In this document: positions 42,191 through 51,786 of the stretch, in pieces
How the letters are laid out: each line of letters begins with the position of its first letter
Numbering within the stretch: position 1 is the stretch's first letter
Assembly (NCBI GenBank): GCA_038182865.1
Contig: CP116226.1
Span: forward strand, 1,116,001-1,180,000
Origin: Microbacterium enclense
Lineage (GTDB): Bacteria > Actinomycetota > Actinomycetes > Actinomycetales > Microbacteriaceae
Length of the DNA: 64,000 bases
Direction of reading: 5' to 3'
Position numbers and translations under genes: made by a program
Notes under the pieces: generated by a model
The model's input: the letters and a program-made list of their open reading frames with translations, nothing else
Database searches by the model: none
What the model was told of the DNA's origin: nothing

Positions 42191-42619
42191 ATGGCCCACA
42201 TCGACCTGCGCGAGCTGAACGACGATGACAGGGATGCCGTCTTCGCCGCCGTCCGTGACAGTGCCTCCTCCTGGCCCCGTGCCGCGCTCGGCAACCGCGC
42301 GGCCTTCGATGCCTGGGTCGACGAAGACCGCGTGACGGCGCGCACCGTGTTCGCCGATGACGATGTGGTCGGCATGGCGGCCGCGCTCGACGTCGACGGC
42401 GACCGCGAGATCCTGCTCGCCCTCACCCCCGGTGCAGACGACGATGTGGCGACCGAAGCCCTCCGCCTTCTGACCGTGCTGGAACCCGAGCGACCGCTCT
42501 ACGCCTGCGTCGCGGCCGACGACGATCCCTCCCATTCCGTGCTCGCCGCCCTGGGCTTCGTCGAGCACACACGCGACGAAGCCGACATCGTCTACGTGCT
42601 GCCTCCGACCCTGGAGTGA
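42191..42619 (+). CDS. GNAT-like protein (probable acetyltransferase)
   Basis: The 142-residue protein ends like a GNAT fold: VVGMAAALDVDG as the central strand, a helix, then PSHSVLAALGFVEHTRDEADIVY, which matches the usual asymmetric 'GF' end of motif B. The acetyl-CoA pyrophosphate loop (Q/RxxGxG/A) is not clear, so activity is uncertain. It is monocistronic, with a leaderless-type start. Confidence 0.6.
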   Translation: MAHIDLRELNDDDRDAVFAAVRDSASSWPRAALGNRAAFDAWVDEDRVTARTVFADDDVVGMAAALDVDGDREILLALTPGADDDVATEALRLLTVLEPERPLYACVAADDDPSHSVLAALGFVEHTRDEADIVYVLPPTLE

Positions 42620-42662
42620 CGACGCTCCTGGATCGTTGACCGATCTGGACATCCGTGTTCGG

Positions 42663-43004
42663 ATGGGTGAGATGACGTCATCGTGGATCGTCCTGGCCGT
42701 CGCTCTCGTTCTCGCCGGCGGTGGATTGTGGTGGTGGTCGATCGTCCTGACCCTTCGCGCCTACCGCGGCGAGCGCTTCTCGTTCTGGGTGAACCCGCGC
42801 AAGGCACCGGGCCGCGCGGTCGCGGCGCGCGCGTTCGGTGCGGGCCTCCTCGTGCTCGGCATCGGCCTGGTGCCGTGGACCGCGCTGGCTCTCCCGGCAT
42901 GGGCGGCCTCCGTGTTCGCGGGCGTCGGGGGCGCGCTGCTCCTGTTCCTGCCGTACGTCGCTTCCGTGGTCGGGCACAACCGCCGCGTCGACAGCGCCGC
43001 CTAG
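42663..43004 (+). CDS. small membrane protein (unknown)
   Basis: The 113-residue protein has three hydrophobic helices (near residues 6-26, 53-74 and 80-102) and a basic loop with YRGERFSFWVNPRKAPGRAVAARA. It is of unknown family. The ATG at 42663 is chosen; ATG 42672 is nearly as good, as neither has a clear ribosome site. Its stop overlaps the stop of the convergent 45-residue gene. Confidence 0.65.
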   Translation: MGEMTSSWIVLAVALVLAGGGLWWWSIVLTLRAYRGERFSFWVNPRKAPGRAVAARAFGAGLLVLGIGLVPWTALALPAWAASVFAGVGGALLLFLPYVASVVGHNRRVDSAA

Positions 43005-43138
43005 TTCGGCTCTTCGCTCTCTTCGAGCGTCTCGTCAGCGTCGACCGACGTGTCGTCCGTGGTGCTGTCCTCCTCCGCCGCGGCGGCCTGCTGGGCGGCG
43101 AGGGCGTACGCCTCTTCTTCTCTGCGCTTCTCCGACAT
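43001..43138 (-). CDS. 45-residue acidic small protein
   Basis: The frame encodes 45 residues: MSEKRREEEAYALAAQQAAA, then an Asp/Glu/Thr/Ser-rich tail ending in EESEEPN. TAGGTT on the minus strand (43146-43151) ends 7 nt before the ATG, the same leaderless geometry as many neighbours, which supports it as a real gene. It is helical and charged at the N-terminus and disordered after that. Its stop overlaps the convergent membrane-protein stop by 2 nt. It has no recognised function; it might bind a basic protein or nucleic-acid machinery. Confidence 0.6.
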   Translation of the reverse strand: MSEKRREEEAYALAAQQAAAAEEDSTTDDTSVDADETLEESEEPN

Positions 43139-43145
43139 GACGCCC

Positions 43146-43151
43146 AACCTA
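43146..43151 (-). promoter_or_regulatory. -10 box of the 45-residue protein gene
   Basis: On the minus strand this reads TAGGTT, 7 nt before the ATG at 43138. Confidence 0.5.
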
Positions 43152-43177
43152 AGCGGGTGCCGACGGCCGCGTAAAGG

Positions 43178-44176
43178 TCAGCGCCGCGAGAGGGTGGCGA
43201 CGATCGGCCTGTGGTCGCTGCCCGCCCCGTCGAAATCGGTCCGCACCTCGAAGCCGCGCACCTCCCAGGCCGACCCGACGAGCACGTGATCGATCGGCGC
43301 GGCCAACCCCGTCGGCAGACGGACGGGCCAGGTTCCGATCGCGGCCGCGCCCGCCTCTGCCGCGGCATCCCGGCACTCCCCGACCGTCCCGTCCCCCCGG
43401 CCGAGCCCCGCGAGGTGGTCGAGCGTGGAGTTGAGGTCTCCCGCGAGGATGACATCGGGACTCGCGCACTGCGCGGCCACCCAGTCCATCCCCTCGGTCC
43501 ACTCCGACATGATGAGCGGCAACGGCGGCAGCGGGTGCGCGGCGACGATCGTCGGTCCGCTGCCGTCCTGGGGCCGGAAGACACCGCTGGGCACCCCGGG
43601 CGTCGAGCCGGCCGACGCGTCGAGGACGTATGGTCCCAACGCGGTCGCGGTGAGGAGCGTCGTGGGCACCGGATCGTCGCCGGGCGCCGCATCGAGCGTC
43701 GCCGCCGACATGTCGATCCCCTCCCGGGCGAGGATGCCGACGACCTCCGCGGCCGCGACGTCGTCGGTCTCGGGGAGGCTGACGACGTCGGCACCCGTCT
43801 CCCGCACGAGTCGGGCGATGCTCTCGGACGACGCGCCACCGCCGTAGGCGTTCCAGGCCACCACGACGAGATCACCCTCCGCGGCCGGCGAGCCACCCCC
43901 GCGCGCCAGAAGAACCGCGCCGTTGCCGAGCGATGCCGCGGCGAGCGCGATCGCGAGACCGGCGGCGACACCCCACCGACGCCGCAGGACGGCGACGACC
44001 ACCGCGACCACCGCCAGAGCGGCGAACACGAGAGCCAGGATGCCGCGGAACGGGATCAGCTGGGCGACGACCTGCAGCCTCTGCGCACCGACGACCTGCG
44101 GCCAGACCGCGAGCACGGCGAGTGCACCGCCCGCGACGAGCGTGATCGGGAACGCGGCACGTCGAGGGGTCGGCAT
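43178..44176 (-). CDS. membrane-anchored endonuclease/exonuclease/phosphatase (EEP) family protein
   Basis: The 332-residue protein has three N-terminal helices (residues ~10-92) and an extracytoplasmic EEP domain. Catalytic motifs are VVAWNAYGG (Asn), SLPETDD (metal-binding Glu), VILAGDLNST, and the C-terminal PIDHVLV and AGSDHRPIVATL (Asp-His). This is the same layout as actinobacterial membrane EEP proteins, which may cleave phosphodiesters or phospholipids outside the cell. The start is 7 nt after TTTACT (minus strand 44184-44189), a leaderless arrangement. Confidence 0.88.
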   Translation of the reverse strand: MPTPRRAAFPITLVAGGALAVLAVWPQVVGAQRLQVVAQLIPFRGILALVFAALAVVAVVVAVLRRRWGVAAGLAIALAAASLGNGAVLLARGGGSPAAEGDLVVVAWNAYGGGASSESIARLVRETGADVVSLPETDDVAAAEVVGILAREGIDMSAATLDAAPGDDPVPTTLLTATALGPYVLDASAGSTPGVPSGVFRPQDGSGPTIVAAHPLPPLPLIMSEWTEGMDWVAAQCASPDVILAGDLNSTLDHLAGLGRGDGTVGECRDAAAEAGAAAIGTWPVRLPTGLAAPIDHVLVGSAWEVRGFEVRTDFDGAGSDHRPIVATLSRR

Positions 44177-44218
44177 CCGTCCCAGTAAACAGGGTGCCCC
44201 GGTGAAGGGCGTACACGA

Positions 44219-44257
44219 CGAAGGCCCGAGGCGCGGTTCCCCCGCCCCGGGCCTTCG
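44219..44257 (-). terminator. terminator of the GlsB gene
   Basis: CGAAGGCCC (44219-44227) pairs with GGGCCTTCG (44249-44257). The 21-nt interior can extend the stem. It lies 7 nt beyond the GlsB stop on the minus strand and before the EEP gene promoter. Confidence 0.7.
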
Positions 44258-44264
44258 GGTGTGG

Positions 44265-44531
44265 TCAGCGCGCGGTGCGGCGACCGACGATGAAGCCGTA
44301 GATCAGCAGCACGATGATCGAGCCGCCGATGGCCAGCAGCCACGTCTGGATGGAGAAGAAGTCCTCCAGCGGGGCGTTGAACAGGACACTGCCGAGGAAG
44401 CCGCCCAGCAGGGCACCGACGACGCCGAGGAGGAGCGTGACGAGCCAGCCTCCACCCTGCTTGCCGGGCAGGATCAGCTTGGCGATAGCGCCGGCGATGA
44501 GGCCGAGGAGAAGAAATCCGAAGAATCCCAT
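44265..44531 (-). CDS. GlsB/YeaQ/YmgE family stress-response membrane protein
   Basis: The 88-residue protein is typical of the transglycosylase-associated family, with three helices and Gly-rich packing: FFGFLLLGLIAGAIAKLILPG, then GGGWLVTLLLGVVGALLGGFLG, and a last helix before GRRTAR. It is usually induced by stress; its molecular role is unclear. AAGGA 7 nt upstream supports the ATG. Confidence 0.92.
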   Translation of the reverse strand: MGFFGFLLLGLIAGAIAKLILPGKQGGGWLVTLLLGVVGALLGGFLGSVLFNAPLEDFFSIQTWLLAIGGSIIVLLIYGFIVGRRTAR

Positions 44532-44562
44532 GACGTGTCCTTACGTGCGAGTGTGAACCGAA

Positions 44563-44578
44563 ACCGCGCGAACGCGGT
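44563..44578 (-). promoter_or_regulatory. UUCG-loop hairpin in the GlsB leader
   Basis: On the minus strand, ACCGCG-TTCG-CGCGGT forms a 6-bp stem with the very stable UUCG tetraloop, about 30 nt before the GlsB ATG. It may stabilise the 5' end of the mRNA. Confidence 0.4.
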
Positions 44579-44756
44579 ATCTCGTACACTCAGCTTCCTC
44601 CCAGAATGTCCGACGGCCAGGTGGGTTGCGCAGCGGGCATTCGTCTGGTTCAGGAAGGCTCGATAAGCGACCCCGGGGACGGAACACGAATCCGCGGCCG
44701 CGCTTCACCGGGTCCCGGCCATACGGCGCGGGTTTGTCGCCCGACTGCCCGTCGCT

Positions 44757-44762
44757 TAGCGT
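44757..44762 (+). promoter_or_regulatory. -10 box, leaderless start of the DUF368 gene
   Basis: TAGCGT ends 7 nt before the ATG at 44770. Confidence 0.5.
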
Positions 44763-44769
44763 GGATCGA

Positions 44770-45696
44770 ATGGCCGACACCCTTGCCGACCGACGTTCGC
44801 CCCTCCGCCCCGCTGTCGATGTGGTGCGCGGTGCGCTGATCGGGGCGGTGGAAGTCATCCCGGGGGTGAGCGGCGGCACGGTCGCGTTGATCGTCGGCGT
44901 CTACGCCACTCTCATCGACGCGGCCAGCCACGTCGTGCGCGGCACGGTCGCCCTGACCGACCTCGTGCGCGGGCGCGGGCTGACGCGCAGCACCCGCCAC
45001 TTCCGCGCCGTGCGCTGGCGGGTGGTGGCACCCGTGCTCATCGGGATGGTCGTCGCGGTCGTTCTCGGCGCGCGCATCCTCGCTCCCCTGGTCCAGCAGT
45101 TCCCGAGCGAGACGCGCGCGGTGTTCGGCGGCATGATCGCGGCATCCCTCCTCATCCCGATCCGACTGCTGGGGCGCGAGTGGACGTGGCGACTCGGCCT
45201 CGTCGCCGCGGTCGCCGCGGGGGCGGCCTTCGTCGTGACGGGTCTGCCGTCGAGTTCCGTCGACGACCCGTCGCTCGTCGTCGTCGCGCTCGCGGCGTCG
45301 GTGGCCGTCTGTGCTCTCGTGCTCCCGGGGCTGTCAGGGGCGTTCCTACTCCTGGTGTTCGGTCTGTACGAGACCACGCTGGTCGCCCTGAACGAACGCG
45401 ATGTGCCGTACATCCTCGCGTTCGCGATCGGCGCCGTGATCGGGCTCAGCCTCTTCGTCAATGTGCTGCGCGTCCTCCTGGCTCGATTCCACGCGGGCAT
45501 GCTCGCCCTGATGACCGGGCTGATGCTCGGTTCGCTCCGCGCGCTCTGGCCCTGGCAAGACGACGCCGGCCTCGCCGTCGCCCCGTCGGGAGAGGTCGCC
45601 ACCACCCTGTTGCTCGCCCTGGCCGGTGCCGCGGTGGTGCTGCTCGTGGTCTGGATGCAAGCGCGTCTGACGCGGCGGTCGCTACGCTCGGGGTGA
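44770..45696 (+). CDS. DUF368 membrane protein (PopT-like undecaprenyl-phosphate translocase)
   Basis: The 308-residue polytopic protein has the DUF368 hallmark IPGVSGGTVAL (residues ~30-40) and its internal echo VLPGLSGAFLLLVFGLYE in the second half, matching the inverted repeat of the fold. Recent work on DUF368 (PopT) shows recycling of the C55-phosphate lipid carrier across the membrane, which feeds peptidoglycan and teichoic acid synthesis. The ATG is 7 nt after TAGCGT. The following small membrane gene has its own promoter within the end of this gene. Confidence 0.85.
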   Translation: MADTLADRRSPLRPAVDVVRGALIGAVEVIPGVSGGTVALIVGVYATLIDAASHVVRGTVALTDLVRGRGLTRSTRHFRAVRWRVVAPVLIGMVVAVVLGARILAPLVQQFPSETRAVFGGMIAASLLIPIRLLGREWTWRLGLVAAVAAGAAFVVTGLPSSSVDDPSLVVVALAASVAVCALVLPGLSGAFLLLVFGLYETTLVALNERDVPYILAFAIGAVIGLSLFVNVLRVLLARFHAGMLALMTGLMLGSLRALWPWQDDAGLAVAPSGEVATTLLLALAGAAVVLLVVWMQARLTRRSLRSG

Positions 45697-45718
45697 AACG
45701 CTGAGGGGGAGGCGGATC

Positions 45719-46009
45719 ATGGATGCCACGACGGCACGCACTCGGCCGATCGACGGCAAGGCGATCGCGGCGTTCATGCTGGGGGTCGGGGCCGCACTGA
45801 CGTCGTCCTGGTGGCCGGCGGCGGCTGTGCTCGCGGTCGCCGCGATCAGTGTCGCCCTCGCTTCCCGCCGCGCTCTGAAAGCCGACCCGCAGCTGCGCGG
45901 TGTGTGGCTCGGCCTCGGCGGCTTCCTCATCGCCGTCGTGACGCTGATCGTGACGTTCGGCCCGACGCTCCTGGCCTGGTTCGTGTTCCTCCTGGCCCCT
46001 CCGGGCTGA
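45719..46009 (+). CDS. small two-to-three-helix membrane protein (unknown)
   Basis: The 96-residue protein has helices near residues 14-48 (possibly two) and 62-93. A basic stretch ASRRALKADPQLRG lies between them, a pattern like DUF4190-type proteins. The start has GGGGGAGG as ribosome site, and TACGCT at 45683-45688 could be its -10. It ends before the large tRNA-Leu terminator hairpin. Confidence 0.65.
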   Translation: MDATTARTRPIDGKAIAAFMLGVGAALTSSWWPAAAVLAVAAISVALASRRALKADPQLRGVWLGLGGFLIAVVTLIVTFGPTLLAWFVFLLAPPG

Positions 46010-46080
46010 CGCGGCGCGCGGAGTCTCCGGCGGCGTGGGCCCAACCCCGGACAAGTTCCAAGCCCTCCCCCTCGCGCACA

Positions 46081-46123
46081 CATGAGAAAGACCCCCGGGA
46101 TGAACCCGGGGGTCTTTCTCATG
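46081..46123. terminator. bidirectional terminator hairpin next to tRNA-Leu
   Basis: Two perfect 19-nt arms (46081-46099 and 46105-46123) flank the 5-nt loop atgaa. The inner stem is GC-rich, and the outer stem carries AAAG/CTTT so that each strand ends in a short T run. It can stop both tRNA-Leu (minus) and the small membrane gene (plus). The symmetry extends further out, into the tRNA itself. Confidence 0.85.
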
Positions 46124-46125
46124 TG

Positions 46126-46209
46126 TGCGCGAGGGGGGACTTGAACCCCCACGCCCGTGAAGGCACTGGCACCTGAAGCCAGCGCGTCTACCTATTCCGC
46201 CACTCGCGC
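46126..46209 (-). tRNA. tRNA-Leu (CAG)
   Basis: The minus strand folds as a class II tRNA of 84 nt. The acceptor 5' strand GCGCGAG pairs with CTCGCGC. The anticodon arm CTGGC-TTCAGGT-GCCAG carries anticodon CAG, a long variable arm follows, and the T loop is GTTCAAGTC. The 3' CCA is not encoded. Confidence 0.95.
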
Positions 46210-46324
46210 GTGCGCGGCATCCAAGATGCCACGCGACCAACTTCCCGAGAATATCACGGCGGCGTCGGACCGGCGAAACGCGCCCCCCGAGAGCCGCATC
46301 CATGACCTGCTCAGCCGCCCTGAC

Positions 46325-46330
46325 TACGAT
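46325..46330 (+). promoter_or_regulatory. -10 box of the fhaA cell-division operon
   Basis: TACGAT, with ATGACC 17 bp upstream (46302-46307), places transcription start about 27 nt before the fhaA GTG, whose ribosome site is AAGGAG. Confidence 0.45.
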
Positions 46331-46363
46331 GTGGCTACTGGTCTGCCTGCCCGAAGGAGTCTC

Positions 46364-47101
46364 GTGGGACTACTCGACAGTTTCGAGAAGGGTCTCGAAC
46401 GCGCCGTCAATGGTGCGTTCGCGAAGACCTTCCGCAGCGGCATCCAGCCGGTGGAGATCGCGTCGGCTCTGCGCAGCGAGCTCGACAAGAAGGCCGTCGT
46501 GGTCACCCGCGACCGCATCCTCGCGCCCAACACGTTCGCGGTGCGCCTCTCGCCCGCCGACGACGAGAAGATGAGCGCCCTGGGGTCGACCCTCGTGACC
46601 GAGCTCACCACGCTCGTGAAGAAGCACGCGAGCACGCAGGGCTACTCGTTCGCGGGCCCCCTCGTCATCTCGATCGAACGCGACGACTCCCTGTCGACCG
46701 GAACCCTCCGCGTCGACTCGCAGACCAGCGAAGGCCAGGTCTCGTGGCGCGGGGTCGTCGACATCGACGGCACGCGGCACGAACTCACCCGTGCCCGCAC
46801 GGTCATCGGGCGCGGCAGCGACGCCGACATCACGATCCCCGACGCCGGCACCAGCCGCAAGCACGTCGAGATCCTCTGGGACGGCGAGCGCGCCATGGTC
46901 CGCGACCTCGGCTCGACCAACGGCACGACACTCAACGGCCGTAAGGTGTCAGAAGCCGCCCTACCGCCCGATTCGACCATCTCCATCGGTCGCACCACGA
47001 TCGTGTTCCGTGTGGTGGCCACGGCGCAGCCGGCGCGACGAGCGGCGGCATCCGACGCCACGCGCATCTTCGACGTTCGGGAGCGGGGGCCCCTGTCATG
47101 A
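46364..47101 (+). CDS. fhaA: FhaA: DUF3662 and FHA domain protein
   Basis: The 245-residue protein has an N-terminal DUF3662 domain (residues ~1-115; SFEKGLERAVNGAFAKTFRSGIQPVEIA) and a C-terminal FHA domain (residues ~132-217; TVIGRGSDADITI, SRKHVEI, STNGTTLNG) that binds phosphothreonine. In mycobacteria FhaA binds the phosphorylated pseudokinase MviN and restrains peptidoglycan synthesis. GTG 46364 follows AAGGAG; upstream in-frame starts run into the tRNA. It is the first gene of the cell-wall regulation operon and overlaps fhaB by 4 nt. Confidence 0.95.
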   Translation: MGLLDSFEKGLERAVNGAFAKTFRSGIQPVEIASALRSELDKKAVVVTRDRILAPNTFAVRLSPADDEKMSALGSTLVTELTTLVKKHASTQGYSFAGPLVISIERDDSLSTGTLRVDSQTSEGQVSWRGVVDIDGTRHELTRARTVIGRGSDADITIPDAGTSRKHVEILWDGERAMVRDLGSTNGTTLNGRKVSEAALPPDSTISIGRTTIVFRVVATAQPARRAAASDATRIFDVRERGPLS

Positions 47102-47634
47102 GTCCGTTGACTCTTCTGCTTCTGCAGGGCGGCTTCCTCGTCCTCCTGTGGTTCTTCGTCTTCGGGGTGGTCTACTCCCTGCGCGCCGACCTGTTCGGCG
47201 TCAAGGTGCGCAAGTTGCCCGAGCCCGCGGCATCCGCTCCGGCCACTCCCGCACCGGTCGCCTCGCCCGACGCCGTGACGACGCAGGTCAAGCGTCCGGC
47301 CGCTCCGGCAGCCGCGCCCGCCGGTGGTCTCGCGACCACCGACACGGTGTCGCGCATCGTCATCACGAGCGGGCCGAAGGTGGGGCTCGAACTCCCCCTC
47401 GGCACGGAGCCCCTCACGATCGGGCGATCGAGCGAGTCGGGCCTCGTCGTCCGCGACGACTACACCTCCAGCCACCACGCGCGCCTCGTGCTGTGGGGTA
47501 ACCAGTGGATGCTGCAAGACCTCGACTCCACCAACGGCACCACGCACGACGGGGTGCGCGTGGCATCCCCGGTGCAGGTGAAGGTCGGCGCCCCCATCAA
47601 GGTGGGCGCGACGACCTTCGAGCTGAGGAAGTAA
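47098..47634 (+). CDS. fhaB: FhaB/FipA: membrane-anchored FHA domain protein
   Basis: The 178-residue protein has an N-terminal helix (residues ~5-27), a Pro/Ala-rich linker, and a C-terminal FHA domain (residues ~85-176; LTIGRSSESGLVVRDDYTSSHHARL, STNGTTHDG). The linker holds Thr residues (AVTTQVKR) that may be kinase targets. In mycobacteria this protein (FipA) ties FtsZ and FtsQ to PknA signalling. Its ATG overlaps fhaA, and pstP starts 9 nt later. Confidence 0.93.
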   Translation: MSPLTLLLLQGGFLVLLWFFVFGVVYSLRADLFGVKVRKLPEPAASAPATPAPVASPDAVTTQVKRPAAPAAAPAGGLATTDTVSRIVITSGPKVGLELPLGTEPLTIGRSSESGLVVRDDYTSSHHARLVLWGNQWMLQDLDSTNGTTHDGVRVASPVQVKVGAPIKVGATTFELRK

Positions 47635-47643
47635 CCCTCCTCC

Positions 47644-48878
<1,235 letters not shown>

Positions 48879-48882
<4 letters not shown>

Positions 48883-50279
48883 CCGATCAGAAGCTGACCC
48901 GCGACAACGCCGTGTCCACCGACACGGCCGTCATGCGCGCGCTGAAGAAGATCCGCGTCCCCGCCACGCAACGCAACCGCGAACTCGGGCTCCTGCTCTT
49001 CGCGATCGTCGTCTACGGCGCCGCTCTCGTGCTCGTCCAGCTGGGAGTGAACGGCACGGTCGAATCCGGCTTCCTCACGCTCGCCAGCGTCCCGGCGGTC
49101 CTCGCGCTGATCCTGCACGTGGTGCTGCGTCTGCGCGCCCGTGACGCCGACCCCTTCGTCCTCCCGATCGCCACGGTGCTCACGGGGATCGGGATCGCGA
49201 TGATCTACCGGATCGACCTCGCGGTACGCCTGGAGGGCTGGGATGCCACCTCCAACCGCCAGATCGCGTGGGCGGCCATCGCTCTGGTCGCGGCCCTCGC
49301 CGTCGTCCTCTTCGTGCGCAACTACCGCGTGCTCTTCCGGTACACCTACCTGTCGGGCCTCATCGGCATCCTGCTGCTCCTACTGCCGTTCGTCCCGGGT
49401 CTGGGGACCGAGCAGAACGCCGACGTGTGGGTGTCGCTGGGCTTCGTGTCGTTCCAGCCGGGTGAGCTCGCGAAGATCTGCCTCGCGATCTTCTTCGCGG
49501 GCTACCTGGTGCGCACCCGCGAGAGCCTCACCTCGACCGGAACGCGCTTCCTCTTCATGACCTGGCCGCGTGCGCGCGAGCTCGGCCCGCTGCTGATCAT
49601 CTGGCTCGTGTCCCTCGGCATCATCGTGCTCCAGCGCGACCTCGGCACGGGCCTGCTCATCTTCGGCATGTTCGTCGCGATGCTCTACGTCGCCACCGGC
49701 AAGACGAGCTGGGTACTGATCGGTGTCATCCTCGCCGCGACCGGCGCCTTCCTGGCATCCCGTGTCTTGCCCTACGTCAACGGACGCTTCGCCAACTGGC
49801 TCGACGCCTTCAACCCCGAGATCGTGAACCGGGACGGCGGGAGCTACCAGCTCGTGCAGGGCATCTTCGGCCTGTCGCACGGCGGACTGTTCGGCACGGG
49901 ACTCGGGCAGGGCCGGCCGTACATCACGCCCCTGTCGCAGAGCGACTACATCGTGCCGAGCCTCGGAGAAGAACTGGGCCTGGTCGGACTGTTCGCGATC
50001 CTCGCGCTGTACATGGTGTTCGCGAGCCGCGGCATCCGGATCGGTCTGGCCGGTCAGGACGACTTCGGCAAGCTCCTGGCCACGGGCTTCTCGTTCACCA
50101 TCGCCCTGCAGGTGTTCATCATGGTCGGCGGAGTGACCCGGGTGATCCCGCTGACCGGCCTGACCACGCCGTTCCTCGCCGCCGGCGGTTCGTCGCTCGT
50201 GGCGAACTGGATCATCGTGGCGTTCCTCCTCCGGATCTCGGATGCCGTGCGCAGCCGCCCCCGGGTGGTGATCGGTTGA
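48879..50279 (+). CDS. rodA: FtsW/RodA/SpoVE family peptidoglycan polymerase
   Basis: The 466-residue SEDS glycosyltransferase has about 10-12 helices and polymerises lipid II. Conserved elements are FQPGELAKICLAIFFAGYL, QRDLGTGLLIFGMF, GGSYQLVQGIFGLSHGGLFG, SDYIVPSLGEELGLVG and IPLTGLTTPFLAAGGSS. It works with the class B PBP encoded next and is placed under kinase/phosphatase control by the operon. Confidence 0.96.
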
Positions 50280-50328
50280 TGACGACCACGACCGCGCCCC
50301 TCAGCGCTCCCCGACCGGAGGAGGCACC

Positions 50329-51786
50329 GTGACCAAAGAGCTCCGACGCCTCAGCGTCGTCATGCTGGCGATGTTCCTCGCGCTGTTCGCCTCGACCAGC
50401 GTCATCCAGGTCGCCCAGGCGGGGAACCTCACCAATTCGCCGGGCAACACCCGCGCGCTGTACGACTCGTACGAGATCCAGCGCGGCTCGATCATCGCCA
50501 GTGGCAGCCCCATCGCCCAATCCGTCCCCTCCGACGACGTCTACAGCTGGCAGCGCCAGTACGCCGACGCCCAGATGTGGGCGCCCGTGACCGGCTACGT
50601 GAACCCCGTGCTCGACTCGCGCACCCAGATCGAGGCGGCGGAGAACACCGTGCTCAGCGGTTCGGGCGAGAACGAGTTCTTCTCCCGTATCAACCGGGCC
50701 ATCACCGGCCAGGCGCCGCGCGGCGCCAACGTCGAACTGTCGCTCGACGCGAACGTGCAGAAGGCGGCGTGGGACGCCCTCGGCGGCCTGCAGGGCGCGG
50801 TCGTGGCCATGGAGCCGTCGACGGGACGCATCCTCGCGATGGTCTCCACCCCGAGCTACGACACGAACGCCCTCGCCTCGCACGACACGGACACCGTCGA
50901 CGGAACGTACAACCAGCTCATGGCGGATCCGTCGCAGCCGATGGACAACCGCGCCATCGCGGGCAACCTCAACCCGCCCGGATCGACGTTCAAGCTCGTC
51001 GTGGCGTCGGCGGCGTTGGCATCCGGCAGGTACACGCCTGATTCGACCTTCCCGAATGTCAGTCAGTACACGCTTCCGCAGTCCAGCAGCGTCGTGCAGA
51101 ACGCGGGGGGCGGCGCGTGCGGGCCCGGCGACACCGTCACCATCGCGACCGCACTGCGGTTGAGCTGCAACATCCCGATGGCCGAGCTCGCCGTCGAACT
51201 CGGTGACGACGCGATTCGCGCGGAGGCGGAGAAGTACGGCTTCAACAAGCAGTTCGAGATGCCGCTCGTCTCGACCGCCTCGAGCTACCCGTCCACTCTG
51301 GACGCCCCGCAGACCGCGCTCAGCGGCTTCGGGCAGGGCCAGGTGACCGCGACGCCCCTGCAGATGGCGATGGTGTCGGCCGGAATCGCCAACGGCGGGG
51401 TGGTCATGAACCCGCGGATGATCGACCGGGTCATCGAGAGCGACCTGTCGGTGACCGACGAGCGTTCCGACAGCGAGTTCGGTCGAGCGCTCGACGCGAA
51501 TCTGGCGGCGGAGATGGTTTCGATGATGACGGCGAACGTCCAGGACGGCGCAGCGTCGAATGCAAGAATAGAAGGGGTCGCGGTCGCCGGGAAGACCGGC
51601 ACCGCGGAGAACGGGTCGTCCCGTCCGTTCACGCTCTGGTTCACGGGTTTTGCTCCGGCCGACGACCCCAAGGTCGCCGTTGCCGTGGTGGTCGAGAACG
51701 GTGGGGGCCAGGGGCAGAGCGGGAGCGGTAACGATATCGCCGCCCCGATAGCGAAGAAGGTCATGGAGGCGGTGCTGGGTAAATGA
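50329..51786 (+). CDS. pbpA: class B penicillin-binding protein PbpA
   Basis: The 485-residue D,D-transpeptidase has an N-terminal membrane anchor (residues ~9-30), a pedestal region and a transpeptidase domain. Active-site motifs are STFK (Ser219-Lys222), SCN (Ser279-Asn281) and KTGT (Lys422). It crosslinks glycan made by RodA. The GTG start follows GGAGGAGG. The stop overlaps the pknA ATG by 4 nt. Confidence 0.96.
   Translation: MTKELRRLSVVMLAMFLALFASTSVIQVAQAGNLTNSPGNTRALYDSYEIQRGSIIASGSPIAQSVPSDDVYSWQRQYADAQMWAPVTGYVNPVLDSRTQIEAAENTVLSGSGENEFFSRINRAITGQAPRGANVELSLDANVQKAAWDALGGLQGAVVAMEPSTGRILAMVSTPSYDTNALASHDTDTVDGTYNQLMADPSQPMDNRAIAGNLNPPGSTFKLVVASAALASGRYTPDSTFPNVSQYTLPQSSSVVQNAGGGACGPGDTVTIATALRLSCNIPMAELAVELGDDAIRAEAEKYGFNKQFEMPLVSTASSYPSTLDAPQTALSGFGQGQVTATPLQMAMVSAGIANGGVVMNPRMIDRVIESDLSVTDERSDSEFGRALDANLAAEMVSMMTANVQDGAASNARIEGVAVAGKTGTAENGSSRPFTLWFTGFAPADDPKVAVAVVVENGGGQGQSGSGNDIAAPIAKKVMEAVLGK

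Noticed and set aside
46081..46123. The long hairpin near tRNA-Leu as a CRISPR repeat or attachment site
   Set aside because: There is only one unit, no spacers, no integrase gene and no second att copy in the window.
50279..50331. ATG at 50279 overlapping the rodA stop as an alternative pbpA start
   Set aside because: It is in a different frame from pbpA and soon lost; GTG 50329 has a strong Shine-Dalgarno.
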